Below, in pieces: positions 1 to 10,764 of a stretch of DNA of 64,000 nucleotides. The stretch is from contig CM043944.1 of the NCBI GenBank assembly GCA_014529385.2, positions 66,416,895 through 66,480,894 on the forward strand, in the 5' to 3' direction. A model generated the notes under the pieces. The model searched no databases, was not told the origin of the DNA, and was given only the letters and a program-made list of their open reading frames with translations. Each line of letters begins with the position of its first letter. Positions within the stretch are counted from its first letter, which is position 1. This stretch comes from Adiantum capillus-veneris (taxonomy: Eukaryota; Streptophyta; Polypodiopsida; Polypodiales; Pteridaceae). A program made the translations under genes and the position numbers.

Positions 1-589
1 GGGGACTGTCCCTGAATCATACCATTCACTCTAATGCAGGCTTGAGAGTGGGTCTAGTGTTGTGGCGTGTTGACATTTTGGGCCATGAGCAGCATGAGCG
101 ATTTCGATTGTAGAGCAGATGGTGGACAATGTGGTTTCTTGGAAGCACAAATAGATGAAGCAAAGTACCAAGTCAGAGCGGCAATAGGGGTTGTCTCGTG
201 AAGGGCTGCAAGATAGAGGATACAATTTGCTGAATCTGAACCTGCATATTCAACCTGGCGCTGTTGAATCAAAATGTGAAGTTGCTGAATTCAACTCTAT
301 TTGTGCTGTTGAATTAGCTGGGATTTATTTCAGACAACTTGCACAGTGCAAGAATCCTTGAGAAGTTTGGAGTGTTTCAAGTAAGAGTTATTTCAAATTT
401 TGCACAAAGTTTACCTGAATTTCTGATTTTAGAAGTTGTATAGCATGATGAAGCACCTATATGTCAAGATGGGAGTGGATCTAGGTATTGTATCCTATGC
501 TCTCCACTTTCAAATTTCATGTAGTCACAGTTCAGTGTGGTGCATTGAATATGAGGGCTCACTTGTTATCTGATTTCTGATTTCTGGAA
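1..589. other. No gene recognised
   Basis: AT-rich DNA with short recurring words such as gttgaat and ttgctgaat. No ORF with recognisable similarity, no LTR terminus and no RNA gene was seen. The vocabulary resembles the low-complexity ORFs that follow, so it may be the upstream part of the same unit. Confidence 0.4.
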
Positions 590-904
590 ATGGGTAAAAA
601 GAAGAAGAAGAAATGTGAGATTTGCATGAGTAGGCCGCATGAGGTAGATGCTTGTTCGTATGTGGTTGATGAGTGCTCAAAGGGAGAGAATTGCAAAAAA
701 TGGTGCATGGTCAGATTGTGTAGAAAGCTTCGCAAAGTTGTAAAATTTTTGCATAAAGCATCATGCTTTGAAGAGATGGAGAGGGCATTAGACAAGCTAG
801 ATGACCTAGAGTATGAGTTGGAGAGTGCATATGAGTGGCTTGCTGATCATAAAGGGGAAAGACGTAAGTCATGTGCACGTAGGAAGAAAGTGAGTTGTTT
901 GTGA
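590..904 (+). CDS. Hypothetical Cys/Lys-rich 104-residue ORF
   Basis: Not recognised. The ORF opens with ATG followed by a run of lysines, then a cysteine-rich stretch (CEIC, then further single Cys and CKKWC within residues 9-45) that could be a small metal-binding patch, then a Leu/Glu-rich segment (about residues 60-90) likely to be helical. It overlaps the start of the next ORF by a few bases in another frame, so the two may be one gene broken by a frameshift. A GTAAGT at 864-869 could be a splice donor but no fitting acceptor was found. It may be chance coding in low-complexity DNA. Confidence 0.3.
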   Translation: MGKKKKKKCEICMSRPHEVDACSYVVDECSKGENCKKWCMVRLCRKLRKVVKFLHKASCFEEMERALDKLDDLEYELESAYEWLADHKGERRKSCARRKKVSCL

Positions 905-1404
905 GAAGATGTCAAAAATTGAGGGATGTTTTTGAGGAGGTGTTTGAGTTGAGCGAGGATGAGGATGATGAGTGGGAATACCCAATGGGTGTGTCAACAT
1001 GTCATGGAAAGGGAGTACAAGTGGGAGGAGTGAGCCAAAGGAGCCACCAAGGACCCATAGATACCCCTAATCCGACATCTAAAATTCCACCAAATGGGCA
1101 AATTCTTCCCGACATACATCCAAATAACAACCATGATGTTGAAAACATGTGTAGAAGCAATGTTTTTGCATCAGATAGTCTCAGATTTGAAAATTCAGCT
1201 TGTAAACCATATCAGATTTCAGTTCCAAGTCCTCCTAGAGAATACTCTGATGTTGCAAAAACCATTATTTTTGCAAGTTTTCTTGACCTATTGGAGCAAG
1301 ATGGAAACATAACATCAATGCATGCTTCCACTCACCAAGATAGGACTGAACATCACCAAAAATCAGATCAGGGGAGTCAATCTGAGTGTCCAAAATCAGA
1401 TTAG
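895..1404 (+). CDS. Hypothetical ORF, amino half of an interrupted reading frame
   Basis: Not recognised. The frame opens after a TAG at 880-882. The listed start is a TTG, so the true start is unknown. An acidic cluster (residues about 18-27, Glu/Asp-rich) is followed by a Ser/Pro/Asn-rich region with no visible domain. It ends at TAG 1402-1404, but the same frame then stays open through 2823, so this and the following ORF form one frame of about 640 codons with a single stop inside. Low confidence that it makes protein. Confidence 0.3.
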   Translation: MFVRRCQKLRDVFEEVFELSEDEDDEWEYPMGVSTCHGKGVQVGGVSQRSHQGPIDTPNPTSKIPPNGQILPDIHPNNNHDVENMCRSNVFASDSLRFENSACKPYQISVPSPPREYSDVAKTIIFASFLDLLEQDGNITSMHASTHQDRTEHHQKSDQGSQSECPKSD

Positions 1405-1467
1405 GGCAGTCACCCTGAATGTGGAAGACTTCATGTTTTAAGTAAGGGAGATGGCATTGATGCTGAT

Positions 1468-2823
1468 ATGTTTGTTGTTGATTCTAAGCAAGTTTTTGAT
1501 CCAATTTTGAAGCCTGAGACGTACTATGGAAGTGATCCTATGGACCAACATAGAGATTTTCTGATAGGTGGAGTGGAATTTTCTTATCTAAAAACAATGT
1601 CGAAAGTACTTGATTTGAATTCTGATGTGATGCAGCAAACTCCAAGATTTTTTGGAATGCAAAAACAGATTTGTTTGATTTCAGAGACAAACTCAGATTT
1701 TTATGATGTTTTTGGGGAGGAACTTGAGCAAACTATTGTAGGTTTGTCAAATTTGTGTGAGGATGATGCTACTACTCTGTTTTATCGCTCTAAATCAATT
1801 CAGATTAAAGCAAAAGAAGATCAAATTGGTTGTTTTCTGAATCTGCAAATTCAAGAAAGTTGGGTTTTGGAGCCTAACTCAGATTTTGAAGCAAAGTATC
1901 AGCGTTCTAAGATGTTGCAGATGTTGACGACGCAGTGCTTGATGGTTGCAAAGAGGTTTTTTCATTTTGAATCAATTCTAGGTCATCATGAAGTGCAATT
2001 TGATTTGTTGGAAGTGTTACTTGCTGCAAATTGGTGGCTAAAGCTGATCATGGAGATGTATCTCAGCTGTATGAGCTTATTCTCAAAGTTAGAAGTTGCC
2101 GATATTCAAAATTTTGGAGTTTTTGAAGATCAGATTTCTATGTTTGAAGTACATGTTAGTGATGTTCTCAATGCAGAAGTTGCAAATCATATTTTTCAAA
2201 TGCAAGCTGTTGAGGTTGATGACTCAATTATCCATATTTCATATTGTTTAAATCAGATTTTGCAGATTGATGATCAGGCAGAAATAATTTTTCCCTTGAT
2301 TTTGCACAAGCCATGTGGAAATCAAAGAGATATGATATTTTGGATGTTTTTCATGAAAAAATTACAGAGTTTGCTGAACGGAATGATTGATTCCTATGGA
2401 AGGAGTTGTTCTATCTCTGATTTACCTAAAATTCTTGATTTTGAAGAGAAGGACTTTATTTCAGATTTGGAGACAATTCTAACTCAATGTTGGAAGAGTT
2501 TTGTCTATTTGCAAAGTTTTTATGAAGCAGATATTGCAGATTTTCAGATGGATACAATATTTTGGATGCAATATCATAATTCTGAATTTTTGATGCAGAT
2601 ATTAGAATTTGCAGAGATGAAGATGCTCTTGAAGCTGAATTTATTTTCAAGAAGATTCAGTATGATTGTTGATTATTGGTTTTACAAGTTTATCTTGTAT
2701 GAGGAGGATTGGATGTGTTTGTATATGATGATGTCGGAGTATTGGCATGTTGCTATATATTGGTGCACATGTAATTCACTTGATCTAGTGAGGTATGCAC
2801 AATACTTTGGGATATCAATGTAA
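1468..2823 (+). CDS. Hypothetical 451-residue ORF of biased composition
   Basis: Not recognised. This long ORF is rich in Asp, Phe, Leu, Ser, Gln and Met. Much of it is built from recurring DNA words such as cagattt and ttgatttt, giving repeated SDF, QIL and DFE-like motifs. I see no zinc finger, protease DTG, reverse transcriptase or integrase motif. The carboxy end (about residues 395-451) is aromatic-rich with many Trp and Tyr and could be hydrophobic. The upstream sequence back to 1405 is open in the same frame. It lies immediately before a candidate LTR, so it might be the 3' ORF of a retroelement entering from the left. That is inference only. Confidence 0.35.
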   Translation: MFVVDSKQVFDPILKPETYYGSDPMDQHRDFLIGGVEFSYLKTMSKVLDLNSDVMQQTPRFFGMQKQICLISETNSDFYDVFGEELEQTIVGLSNLCEDDATTLFYRSKSIQIKAKEDQIGCFLNLQIQESWVLEPNSDFEAKYQRSKMLQMLTTQCLMVAKRFFHFESILGHHEVQFDLLEVLLAANWWLKLIMEMYLSCMSLFSKLEVADIQNFGVFEDQISMFEVHVSDVLNAEVANHIFQMQAVEVDDSIIHISYCLNQILQIDDQAEIIFPLILHKPCGNQRDMIFWMFFMKKLQSLLNGMIDSYGRSCSISDLPKILDFEEKDFISDLETILTQCWKSFVYLQSFYEADIADFQMDTIFWMQYHNSEFLMQILEFAEMKMLLKLNLFSRRFSMIVDYWFYKFILYEEDWMCLYMMMSEYWHVAIYWCTCNSLDLVRYAQYFGISM

Positions 2824-3023
2824 GTGTTTTGGGAATTATTGGGCGGTGTCTAGTTGTTTTGTATGGTGTATGTTGTGTATCTTGGATTAAGTTCCAGGCA
2901 CTACACTTTGCATCATATAGGGCTATTAGCACTGATATTTTGGGATAAGGCATTTGACTTTGATCAAGGGATGTGTGGATCCGAGTCAAATTTCTGAGAA
3001 ATCCACCATCGTGCTCTGCCATG

Positions 3024-3529
3024 TGTTGACAGGCATATTAGAGTGTCAATTTAGTAGTTAGTCAGAAGTGCTTCATCGGATGTAGTCAGTCGGATCATAG
3101 TTAGTCGGATTATTGCCGAGTCTGATATTGGTCAGTCAGAATCTCTGATTATCTGATGTCGGATCTGATGTTAGATGTCTGATTCTAGTAAGTCGGATTT
3201 TGGTAGGTCAGATATTGTTAGTAAGTCGGATTTTAGTAAGTCGGATATTGTAGTGTGCCAAGATTCAGGTGGTTACAATTGTATTCAGGCCGAGCAGTTC
3301 ATAACTGTGGTTTTGTGTCTTTGTGAGAGAGAGAGGACGACTTGGAGAGATGATCTCTCGAGCAGTAATCTTTTCTTGAAGATGAATACGAGTTCTGATT
3401 TTGCCCTAATCTATCCTCCTTGCTCTGTTTGATCTTGTCTCTGTGTTATTCTGTTGAGTCTGATTCTCATATTAAGCCTTATGAGGACTGTTTAGCTTGT
3501 TTTTCTTCATGTGTTGTCGAACCCCAACA
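3024..3529 (+). repeat. Candidate solo or 3' LTR (TGTTG...CAACA)
   Basis: The segment starts TGTTGACAGG and ends CCCCAACA, giving a 5 bp terminal inverted repeat TGTTG/CAACA of the kind seen in Ty1/copia-type LTRs. Its right edge coincides with the left edge of homology to the leader repeat that starts near 3530. No second copy is in the window, so the element body would lie to the left. No clear purine tract precedes it, which weakens the call. Confidence 0.3.
3060..3262 (+). repeat. Degenerate AGTCGGAT tandem repeat
   Basis: About a dozen imperfect copies of an 8-12 bp unit built on (t)agtcggat, including agtcggatcat, agtcggattatt and aagtcggatatt, occur in about 200 bp inside the candidate LTR. 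It may be an enhancer-like repeat of the LTR U3 region. Function unknown. Confidence 0.55.
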
Positions 3530-3862
3530 GGTGGCCCCTTGGGCACCCTAGGGCGTCCAACATTCAAAAAATTATACAACGTGTGGACTCACCTAGAACA
3601 CCTCAAAGTGATGGCGGAAAACGCACGCTGTGCAGGAAAAAAATGCTCGCGCCGTTTCAACCATAGCCCTAGAGGGCTCAGTGCTGTGTCGAAATTTGTT
3701 TATCTTTCCGGGGCGACCCTTTTGGTGCTAGGCCCACCCGAAACGATGTAGTTCGATCTTTCTCTCCCCCTCCCGCAAGCGGACCTTCCCGCCCTGCGCT
3801 TCTCGAGTTTGGTTCTACACAGAGCCGATTCATGCGGCCATGTGGTGTCAAAAACTCCGATC

Positions 3863-3966
<104 letters not shown>

Positions 3967-4030
3967 ATGCATCCGTGCAAGGATTCCTCCTCCTCCATAG
4001 CTCCCCCCTCCCCCTGAGATCTGATATCAA

Positions 4031-4145
4031 TATAAGACCTAGGCTAACTGAATGTGGGATCCTCCTCCCTACCGCCCCTTATATAGGCTAGCTCCTAGCA
4101 CTTGCCCTAAGCGGATCCCCAGTCCGCACTAGTCCAGTCCCGGCC
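4031..4145 (-). repeat. Truncated LTR of the LARD-like family
   Basis: Matches the LTR at 8900-9075 from its tataagac edge through the ccttatatagg TATA region and the ccgcactagtcc segment, then stops near 4145 and passes straight into interior sequence. The end of the LTR, the purine tract and about 360 bp of interior present at 60.57-60.93 kb are missing, so a deletion spans the LTR/interior boundary. A damaged primer site (tctgatatca) lies on its left. Confidence 0.6.
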
Positions 4146-7100
4146 TGAGTATCTTGAAAAGTTCGTAGATAGGGAATGTTTGAAACACAAAGAACTACAT
4201 GCTCATCCCTAATGAAGGTTACTTGCCAACATACTTTGTCATCACACCTGGTAAGTCCTTGACGTATGAAAGTATTGACACAATCTCCAACCCCACCACA
4301 AGAGGTGTTCAAAGTCGAAAATCGTACTTAAGCAAATTCTAGAATAGGGAGAAAATCATCTATTCAGAAATGCATTTTGCTAATGTATGCTCTTAGCAGA
4401 TCCTTTAGCACAACATTGCTCTTTGTAATCTGCCTATCCCCTTGAATAACTGACAATACTGAGGTGTGTTTTCCTCACGGTTTACACAGTCGTCCCAGAC
4501 GACTCGTAAACGGGGAATCACAATAGCGTATAACATTGTTGAGGAATCAACAATGTTCGGAATAACCATCGTGGTTAACTTGAAAAATCCACAAACACCC
4601 AAACCGAGCCATGACCTCTGTTGGTGATTAGTAGACCGAAAAGTAATCTCACAGAGATAGTGCACATAGAGTGCAAAATGCTTCATAAGCAACAACCTGA
4701 GGAATATACATGCCGTTCCAAATCAGCCTTTGCTAAACACTAGGGCCCATAACACCTAGTGTGCATGCATTTAGCAAGAAACAGATCCAAACCTGTATAT
4801 TCACGGTGAGCCTTGCCAATACTTATGGCAAAATGTGATGCGCGTAGCACACATTAAAAAAGAATGTAAATAGTTCTGAAAAGAAACTAAATACTTTCAG
4901 TCGCAATCTTTTGCAAACCTTGTTGAAACATCTGAATGGCAGTAGAAGGTAAAACATTGATCACTTCTATGTATAGACAATGAAACTTTTTCATTAGCAA
5001 CTTATAGCCTTGCTATATGTATAAACAACCATCTGTAATGTTGTTTAGCAGTACTTGTACCTTAACAAGTCATTCTAAGTATACGACAATTTTTGGCCAC
5101 GAAATTGCTCCTAATACGTCGTGCTAAGAATGGTCTAGAAAACAGATATGACCAGCAGCAGCTAGGGACTTTGTCGTGATGCATAATTGAAATAATGGCG
5201 CCAGTGTCAGTCCACAGACTCATATTCTCCACATGTGGAATATGTCTCATGTAAGGATGTATAAAAAAGAACATCCGTCAAGTACAAGATGTACTTGTGT
5301 GTGGAGGTAATTCTAAACACTCTGCGACAAGAGTGAGAGGGACCCTCATTCATTGCTCCACACTGGCTAAACCGAACGCCTTGAGTTCCTAGACCATGTT
5401 GTATCCCATGTGACAACATGTGCCAAATTGAATCCTACAAATGGATTCATAACAGCATGATGTACATTGGACATTACCGCCCAAAATACTTGTTTTGACG
5501 TGCCCTTGGCATGGCCTTGACAAATTCAAGCGTATTTAAATGTCTTGAAAAACCCAAGTAATGCAGACTAAAAACTGGAATAACACCAAATCACTGGATG
5601 CGTACCTGGAGATTGAACTGAATGTTCACTTACCCTTATTAAAAGACAGAGGAGCACGTCTCCCACCTGTGAAAAAACCAAGCAACATTGCACTGGAAAC
5701 CATGGGTGTTGCCTTCGCAATCCAAACCCGTTGGGTAGAATCTACGTAGGCAACTCCTTGGTAAGACTCTTTGTAGAAACTGCTCAGCTACCAGGTAACG
5801 GTAACCCATAGTCATCCGTGTACAAAATGATTGGAATCAACTTGAAAACTGTGTCCGTGCGCTACTACGTTTGGTAGATTGCGAAATTCTTTCCTTGAAA
5901 GTATAGCTGGGAGAGATCAACTGTGATCCTCAATGTAGATCAATTGTGATCCTTAATGCCTATGGGGTGATGTAACAATCACCCGCCGGGGCTTACCCCA
6001 GAACAGTATGTCCATAGACACTCGTAGTGCTATAGAGAGAGCAAGAAATCCTTCAAAACGACAAGACTCGTGCTTGTCCATTAACGTCAAGATGTTCGAT
6101 GTGTACTCCACTGGGCAACTATGTTAATGGTAGTAGATCTGCCAATGGCTCTTAGCCTTTATGGAAAGTAGTGTTCAATCGACGAAACGATGAAGACTAA
6201 TGGCATCTTGGCCAAGTTGTAGTTGAGAGGGAGAGCATTGTGGCTCATGCGAAATCCCAAACAAAACATGTATGAAAAGATTCTTAGAAAGTTTTCATTA
6301 TTCTTGAGAGAAATAAGAAAAAGAGAGAGAAGAAGAGCATGTTGGGCTGAGGAACTTTCCTTAAATTTGTAGTGTGTGTGTGCCCAGAATGTGTGCTCTT
6401 AGACATTGTATGCCTGACTAGCAGCTTATCCTATAAGCATGCAACAGTCTGCCTGTATAATGCTGTCATCGAGAGAGGAAAGAGAAAAAACAAGCAACAG
6501 CTTGCCCCGTTTACCATGTATGGGGTCGTGACTTTAGGACGACTTAGCATTGGCACTTTGCCCATACAATAAGTCCTTGGAGTGTTGATAGCAACCAACA
6601 AGCAGAGTAAACAATCCATCCTTAGTCCGTCCTTGATTTGAGTGGCAAGTGTGATACTGGAAGCGTAATGCATGAAATGGTAGAATTAAATCCAGCTCAC
6701 TAGCATGCCTTGCATGCGAAAATGTAAGCCCTTATGGAGAGTGATGGCCTCAAGCGTGAGAAACCATAAGTGCCTTGCACAGTTGAGACTGGTAGGGATT
6801 CTGTAAGTTGATATTACCTATTTTGGTAGTTCCCCAAAGCCGTGCTTCTTCTAAAATTGCCAAAGCACGTTATGGTGCACAATGACAGTAATTGCCAAGT
6901 AAAGTGTAAACAGGGAAAAACAAGAAAAACTTAAACTTGTCTAGCCTGGTCGTTGTTGCTGCAACCAGCTGTCATGAAATTTGGAAGGAAAAACTCATTC
7001 CAAAATGGCTTATAGCCATATCTGCACAGACGCCGTTGTATATCCTATACACCCGTCTGGTACATAATGAAATAACCTGCAATATGAAATAACCTGCAAA

Positions 7101-8444
7101 CACATTTCCTATTCCTTCCCAAGTTTGGATGCTTAAAATAGATGCCAAACGGGAGAAGCCACAATGCAAGATCCCTAAATTGAAGCCTTGCTTCACCAAA
7201 ATCTGTTAGTCCTAATAGCCAACTAATGCGGCCATTGACATACAAAGAGCATGAGAAAAAGAATCGACCTTGTCGAACAATTTCAATTGGAATGGACTAA
7301 TACTGTGTGGAAAACACCCGCTAGTAGCTGCTGGGAATAATAACAAGTAGTTGTCCATGCAGAGCAACTGGATGTGCTAATTTCCTTGAGAGTCCAAAAC
7401 ACTACCAATTTGCTATGGAGTGGCATCAAATTGAACCGCTGAGAAACCGTGGTCATTAAGTATACCACTTTGTACCATTGAGCAGTAAGAATTATCGACC
7501 GTGCCGATCCTTGTAAGTATCAGTTCCTTTTGCATGGCTTGAATATTATGTATTCAAGCCCTATTCGATGTTGATATCTTAACCAAACAATGGCTCTTTG
7601 CAAACAAAGCAGTGGAAAAAAGTTGACTGCGTACTGAACTTGTCACAAGCTGTGCTTGTGCCTTGGCAATGATTTCTGTGGACTCTCGAGTCATGCTTGA
7701 GGACTTGTTGTAGCCCTAATGAAGGTTTATCTTTGTCAATTGCCGCCTCAAGCAACATGTCTTGAATCAACCAATAACCATCATCCATGTTGTACTCTCC
7801 TTGTCGGGATCATTCCATGCTGGAAGACATGGCCTTGCCATTGCATACATCTCATGAATTGGGTGACGACTTGTACTACCACGTTGTTGATTTATACCCT
7901 TGATTCCATGGTGTCACAGCTGGCATGTACAACCTTGTCTGCATCCATGCATGTCTTGGATTTCCCATTCAAGCCTTAATTTTGCAATAGCTTCCTCTTG
8001 CGGCAGCATATCGTCCCACTGAGGGAGTACGTACTTTGATCCCCCTTATCAGCTACACGGCTTCATGGCCTGGCACCTTGCCAACATAGCCTCACATGCC
8101 TTTCATCCCTGTTGGTAACATACTTGTTGCAAGGCTTCCCGCAGAGAACCTTGCACAAAGAGTAGTGGCCTTCAAGCCACGGTTGTAGATTCAATGTCAA
8201 ACAAGAAGTCGCACTTGTGACCTTCTCAAGAAATTTCACTTATAATTTTTCTGCAACCATAACTAGGCACATGCCCATGCCTTGCGTAGCTATGCACCAT
8301 GCCCAACCTGCTAACGTGACAATGGTGGCAAGGCTTCCCGCTTCAAACCATGGGAGGGCCTGCTTAGGGCGTCCCTAAGGGCGCCCGTGGGCGGCCGCAT
8401 GCAACCAGAATTTTTTTTTTAAAAAAAAATAACATAAAGCTTAC
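4146..8444 (-). other. Non-coding LARD interior
   Basis: 4.3 kb without any recognisable coding domain on either strand. The first about 300 bp match the interior flanking the LTR at 60.57-61.3 kb. Small tandem duplications are visible (near 5917-5960 and 7070-7100). No gene is called here. Confidence 0.6.
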
Positions 8445-8709
8445 CTGCAGCAATGGCGCAAAACGCAGGCTGCGTAGGAAAAAAAAAACACTCGCGTCGT
8501 CCCCACCACACCCCTACAGGGCTCCGGCCTGTGACGAAAAATGTTTATCTTGCCGAGGCACACCCTTTTGGTGCCAGCCCCGTCCAAAATCGTGTAGGTC
8601 AATCTTCCTCTCCCCCTCCCGCAAGCAGCCCTTCCCGCCCTGCGCTTCTCGACAAGCTGTATCTACACAGAGACGATTCCTGCGGCCATGGTGGTGTCGA
8701 AAACTCCAA

Positions 8710-8835
<126 letters not shown>

Positions 8836-8886
8836 ATGCATCCGTGCAAGGCTTCCTCCTCCTCCATAGCCCCTCCCTCCCCCTGA

Positions 8887-8898
8887 GCTCTGATACCA
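8887..8898 (-). other. Primer binding site, tRNA-Met type
   Basis: The minus strand reads TGGTATCAGAGC, the classic plant initiator-Met tRNA primer site, one base inside the LTR edge at 8900. It identifies 8900-9075 as the 5' LTR of a minus-strand element. Confidence 0.75.
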
Positions 8899-8899
8899 A

Positions 8900-9075
8900 T
8901 ATAAGACCTAGGGTAACTGAACCTGGGATCCTCCTTCCTACTGCCCCTTATATAGGCTAGCTCCTAGCACTTACCCTAAGAGGATCCCCAATCCGCACTA
9001 GTCTAGTCCAGGCCCTTGGCCTAGGTCCCTGACACCCTAGGTTGGGCCTTGCCCCGTAGGACCCTTGTCTTGACA
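8900..9075 (-). repeat. LARD-like 5' LTR, 176 bp
   Basis: On the minus strand it begins TGTCAAGACAAGG and ends TCTTATA next to the primer site. A TATA box (minus-strand CTATATAAGGGG) lies at about 8945-8957. Further copies are at 4031-4145 (truncated) and 60398-60570. Confidence 0.65.
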
Positions 9076-9105
9076 CCACCCCTCCACCCCATATGTGTTT
9101 GTGTG

Positions 9106-9110
9106 CGTTC

Positions 9111-9149
<39 letters not shown>

Positions 9150-9243
9150 CATATACATATACATATACATACACACACACACATGTGTGTATATATATAT
9201 ATATGTAATATATAGATATGTATATAAATATATATAATATACC

Positions 9244-9287
<44 letters not shown>

Positions 9288-9310
9288 GTAAAAGAGAATG
9301 ATGTATGATA

Positions 9311-9382
<72 letters not shown>
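9106..9382. repeat. Compound microsatellite (GT)n(TA)n(CA)n(GA)n
   Basis: Alternating GT/TA/CA blocks form imperfect palindromes (GT-rich left half, CA-rich right half around AT cores), followed by (GT)n at about 9312-9344 and (GA)n to 9382. It could form cruciform or Z-DNA. No gene. Confidence 0.9.
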
Positions 9383-9384
<2 letters not shown>

Positions 9385-9471
9385 TTTGTATTATGTTATA
9401 TAAATTACATAAGGAGTTACAAGAGATCAATGAACTCCTGCATCTTCCTCCTCATGGGACTAGGCATAGCC

Positions 9472-9472
<1 letters not shown>

Positions 9473-9535
<63 letters not shown>

Positions 9536-9566
9536 TTTGGGTTTGTGTGGGTTAGAAGGTGGGGGT

Positions 9567-9601
<35 letters not shown>

Positions 9602-9630
9602 GGGGGGGGGGGGGGGAGGGGGGGGGGGGG

Positions 9631-9718
<88 letters not shown>

Positions 9719-9955
9719 GAGAGTAAAGGGAGGGAGTGAGGGAGGGGGCAAAGGGAGAGAAGAGAGGAAGAGATATGGGGGGGGGGGGGGGAGAGAGTGA
9801 GAGAGAGAGAGAGAGAGAAAGAGAGACCCCAAAAAAGGGGGGGAGGCATTTTTTGGGGAAAGGGAAAGAGGATGAAAGAGGGAGAGGAGAAAGTAATTTA
9901 ACACGTAAAGGAAAAAAGAGGGAGGGGGAGGAAGAGCGAGAGAGCAAGTGAGCCG
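9473..9955. repeat. Polypurine block: (GA)n, long poly-G, (GA)n
   Basis: (GA)n at about 9474-9533, a G-run of roughly 70 bp at 9560-9633 with rare A or T interruptions, (GA)n to 9715, then purine-rich DNA with another G-run at 9777-9790. One strand is almost pure purine for about 400 bp. ORFs across it are artefacts. Confidence 0.9.
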
Positions 9956-9957
9956 AA

Positions 9958-9963
<6 letters not shown>

Positions 9964-10009
<46 letters not shown>
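9964..10009. repeat. (GT)n microsatellite
   Basis: 46 bp pure GT run between the purine block and the flank of the gypsy element. Confidence 0.95.
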
Positions 10010-10170
10010 CAACACTAGTGAAGCTTTTTTTACACAAAGCTTTTTATGCAAGTCTAGCTTTCTCGACCTAAACCTCTTGAGAACTTTTGCACGCTACAAC
10101 AATTTTTGCTTTGAACCATATTATGACAGCCGCCATCTTATCAATGGAAGTTTAGAAGAAGTCTATGTTG

Positions 10171-10175
10171 GTGAA
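10171..10175. repeat. Target site duplication gtgaa (left)
   Basis: The 5 bp before the LTR at 10176 are identical to the 5 bp after the LTR at 23666 (23667-23671), as expected for one insertion event. Confidence 0.9.
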
Positions 10176-10406
10176 TGTCACGGCTAGGGACTTGCTACGT
10201 GCCGTGTGCGAGCCACAAAGGCTCCTAGCACACAGTCATACAACAGACAAGCTCACAAGGAAGAATGGTGTGTCACTCACCTTCCTGCGTAGTTGCGAAT
10301 GAAGGATTCCCGCGCCGCGAAGAAGAGGGAGACGCCGCTACGCCGCGCTCAACCGCCTCACCGCCGTCGTGCCGCCGCAACGCTCGATCACACACACACT
10401 CTCACA

Positions 10407-10467
<61 letters not shown>

Positions 10468-10750
10468 GGAGATGATGAAGGAGAAGGTGGAGATGGAGCA
10501 AGAGCGGCTTCTATTGCACAATGAGAGAATGAGTAAAAATTAGGTTTAGTGGCTTTTATATGAGCTCACCCCATTCACACTTGGGCGCCCATACTTAGCC
10601 AACTAACTCCTTGAATATTCCAGTTAGAGTTCTCCTGTCATCGGCGATCACCCTTACCCTGTTCCTATTGGTTCGACAAGCCCGGTACCTAACTCTAAAT
10701 AATACAACGTTTATAGATCATAGGGTGTCCGTGTGCCGTGAGGGTTAACA
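10176..10750 (-). repeat. Element A 3' LTR
   Basis: Minus strand runs TGTTAACCC...GCCGTGACA. It contains a (CT)n(CA)n microsatellite at about 10390-10466, longer than in the 5' copy, and a TATA box (minus-strand TATAAAAG, 10553-10560). Confidence 0.93.
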
Positions 10751-10764
10751 TGCCCCCCTTCCTG
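10751..10764 (-). other. Polypurine tract at 3' LTR
   Basis: The minus strand reads CAGGAAGGGGGGCA directly against the LTR start TGTTAACC. It is the expected plus-strand primer for reverse transcription. Confidence 0.8.

Noticed and set aside
3106-3260. CRISPR-like array
   Set aside because: Repeats are short, degenerate and without uniform spacers, and the genome is a plant nuclear one.
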